Below are positions 62,875 to 64,000 of a stretch of 64,000 nt of DNA, piece after piece. Each line of letters starts with the position of its first letter. The first letter of the stretch is position 1. The position numbers and the translations under genes are program-made. The DNA comes from Vineibacter terrae (GTDB taxonomy: Bacteria; Pseudomonadota; Alphaproteobacteria; Reyranellales; Reyranellaceae): positions 1 to 64,000 of the forward strand of contig NZ_VDUZ01000021.1 in NCBI RefSeq assembly GCF_008039615.1, given 5' to 3'. The notes beneath the pieces are model-generated. The model was given only the letters and a program-made list of their open reading frames with translations. It did no database searches and was not told the DNA's origin.

Positions 62875-62940
62875 CTGTCATCCCGAGCGCAGCGAGGGAT
62901 CTCCTGCCAGCGACGGACGGTGCGCCATTCGCGGGAGATC
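62875..62940. repeat. Family A inverted repeat, copy 3, broken
   Basis: The left arm (62875-62904) and loop match the copies at 3395 and 28482, but the right arm stops after GGGAGATC (62933-62940). The expected CCTCGCTGCGCTCGGG is replaced by intron sequence. The missing part should lie to the right of the intron, outside this window. Confidence 0.8.
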
Positions 62941-62978
62941 GCCGGGTAGGTGGGGACGTTTCCGCCCCCACCCCCCAC

Positions 62979-63013
62979 AGATCCGGACGTGCAGAATTAC
63001 CGCATCCGGTTCT
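62979..63013 (-). ncRNA. Group II intron domain V
   Basis: About 34 bases: a lower stem GAACCGGA/UCCGGAUC (one mismatch), a two-base CG bulge, and an upper stem UGCGG/CUGCA with loop UAAUU. This is the invariant catalytic hairpin of group II introns, placed 18 bases after the reverse transcriptase stop. Confidence 0.85.
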
Positions 63014-63030
63014 TCGCGCTGGAGCTTCGC

Positions 63031-64000
63031 TCACGTGGTGTAGCGATGGATGATGCTGGGCCGTGGCAACGGCAGCCGCTTGAGCAGCTCGTTCATGTCA
63101 CTCCAGCAGAACGTACTTTCGTTGTCCCGCCGTGACAGCCACTTCTTCCAGACCCGCACGAGCTCATGCCCGTACCACCCCACCCGCCGGAAGTTTCCCG
63201 ACATGCCATAGTAGGCATAGTGGCCTCGCGCCATCTGTGTCAGATGGCGGTGCTGCTCCGTGATCGACCGATGCCGGTGACGCCGGCACCAGTCGTCCAC
63301 CGCAGCCAGCCCCCGCGCCAGCCGGCTTTTGGCCGTCTGCTGCCGCACCACGTCGTAGCCTCGCCGTGACTTGCCCCACACGTGGGTGAAGCCCAGGAAG
63401 TCGAACGTCGTGCCGCCCGTGCCCGGGTGGGTGTCCCCACCCGACCGGGGAGGCCGGAAGTCGACGAAGCGCGTCTTCTCAGGATGGAGCATCAGCCCAT
63501 ACTTCGCCACGCGCTTGCCCAGCACCGCCAGCACCCGCTCGGCGTCGCGGACCGCCGCGAACGCCATCACGAAGTCGTCGGCGTACCGGACCAGGGTGCT
63601 CGGACCGCGCATCCGGGGCCGCACCGCCTTGACGTACCACTCGTCCAGCACGTGGTGCAGGAAGATGTTGGCCAGCAACGGCGATACGACCCCGCCTTGC
63701 GGCGAGCCCTGCGTCGGGTGCTGCAGGAGCCCGTCTTCCAGGACCCCTGCCTTCAGCCACTTGTCGATCATCCGACGGATCACACCGTCCGTGACCCGCT
63801 GGTCGAGGAAGGCTCGCAGATGCGGGTGCGAGATCGTGTCGAAGTACTTGCGTATATCGACGTCCAGCACCCAGCGCAGTCTCCGGTCCATGCAGGCATT
63901 GCGCAGATCCTGCAGCGCCTGATGGGCCGAGCGCCCCGGTCGGAAGCCATACGAACAGTCCACAAAGTCCTGCTCGTAGACCGCCTCCAGCACCATGACG
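63031..64000 (-). CDS. ltrA: Group II intron reverse transcriptase/maturase (N-terminus outside window)
   Basis: At least 322 residues visible; the frame runs off the right edge. RT landmarks: YGFRPGRSAHQAL, LDVDIRKYFDTISH, QGSPQGGVVSPLLANIFLHHVLDEW, and the catalytic YADDF (RYADDFVMAFAA). The maturase (X) domain follows, ending LKRLPLPRPSIIHRYTT, the kind of tail found in class C (IIC) proteins. No HNH domain. It splices and mobilises the intron in which it lies. Confidence 0.93.
   Translation of the reverse strand, partial: VMVLEAVYEQDFVDCSYGFRPGRSAHQALQDLRNACMDRRLRWVLDVDIRKYFDTISHPHLRAFLDQRVTDGVIRRMIDKWLKAGVLEDGLLQHPTQGSPQGGVVSPLLANIFLHHVLDEWYVKAVRPRMRGPSTLVRYADDFVMAFAAVRDAERVLAVLGKRVAKYGLMLHPEKTRFVDFRPPRSGGDTHPGTGGTTFDFLGFTHVWGKSRRGYDVVRQQTAKSRLARGLAAVDDWCRRHRHRSITEQHRHLTQMARGHYAYYGMSGNFRRVGWYGHELVRVWKKWLSRRDNESTFCWSDMNELLKRLPLPRPSIIHRYTT

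Larger units (their letters stand above)
62941..64000 (-). mobile_element. Group II intron, 3' part (cut by window edge)
   Basis: Minus-strand intron. The encoded reverse transcriptase is followed by domain V (62979-63013) and a domain VI-like hairpin with a GAAA tetraloop and a bulged UA (62943-62977). The 3' splice site lies close to 62940. The 5' end and domain I-IV are beyond the right edge. No HNH endonuclease follows the maturase domain, as in class C introns. Confidence 0.85.

Noticed and set aside
62941-63030. CRISPR-like or terminator hairpins in the GC-rich stretch
   Set aside because: They are explained by group II intron domains V and VI; no repeat-spacer pattern exists here or elsewhere in the window.

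Overview
The window is high-GC, densely packed chromosomal DNA whose gene families (CaiB/BaiF CoA-transferases, TRAP and Opp/Dpp transporters, hydantoinase-type genes, FCD-type GntR regulators, acyl-CoA synthetases) suggest a soil or freshwater alphaproteobacterium, perhaps Rhodospirillales- or Reyranella-like. The taxonomic guess is inference only. No rRNA or tRNA gene was seen. Both edges are mobile DNA: the 3' part of an IS110/IS1111-type transposase on the left, and a group II intron (reverse transcriptase plus domains V and VI) on the right.

Layout. 1-4.7 kb: IS remnant, an alpha/beta hydrolase, a CoA-transferase and an orphan Leu/Ile/Val-type binding protein. 4.8-15.5 kb: a coherent carbohydrate locus with a LacI regulator, a GH172 (DUF2961) glycosidase, a five-gene Opp-type ABC importer, an aldo/keto reductase, a fuconolactonase-like amidohydrolase and a FucU/RbsD mutarotase. 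This fits uptake and oxidation of a D-arabinofuranoside or L-fucose-like sugar. 16.3-28.4 kb: a minus-strand operon with a second Opp-type importer, a double-domain CoA-transferase and a single-chain acyl-CoA carboxylase, divergent from an FCD GntR regulator; this looks like import, CoA activation and carboxylation of an unknown acid. 28.6-33.3 kb: a flavocytochrome-c-type flavoprotein, a class III cyclase and a two-component system, linked by a duplicated composite regulatory site. 33.4-42 kb: a TRAP transporter, hyuA/hyuB and a second aldo/keto reductase. 41.6-47.9 kb: an RND efflux pump with its TetR repressor, flanked by two paralogous exported Gly/Asn-rich proteins. 47.9-54.6 kb: mixed single genes, ending in a glutaredoxin-DinB protein with an in-frame UGA at its first redox-cysteine position. 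54.9-56.9 kb: a cassette of visibly lower GC with a GntR/UTRA regulator, TauE/SafE and DUF1634. 57-62.8 kb: acyl-CoA synthetase, hydroxyacid dehydrogenase, NTF2-like protein, deazaflavin-type reductase and a ThDP enzyme.

The most unusual observations are: (1) the probable selenocysteine UxxC glutaredoxin-DinB protein with a hairpin downstream of the UGA; (2) the GH172/fucose-type sugar locus with a perfect LacI operator in the promoter spacer; (3) large palindromic elements inside that locus whose right arm supplies the ribosome-binding site of the next gene; (4) a group II intron that appears to split one copy of a 30-bp inverted-repeat family; (5) a duplicated regulatory element with conserved spacing upstream of the flavoprotein, cyclase and response-regulator genes.
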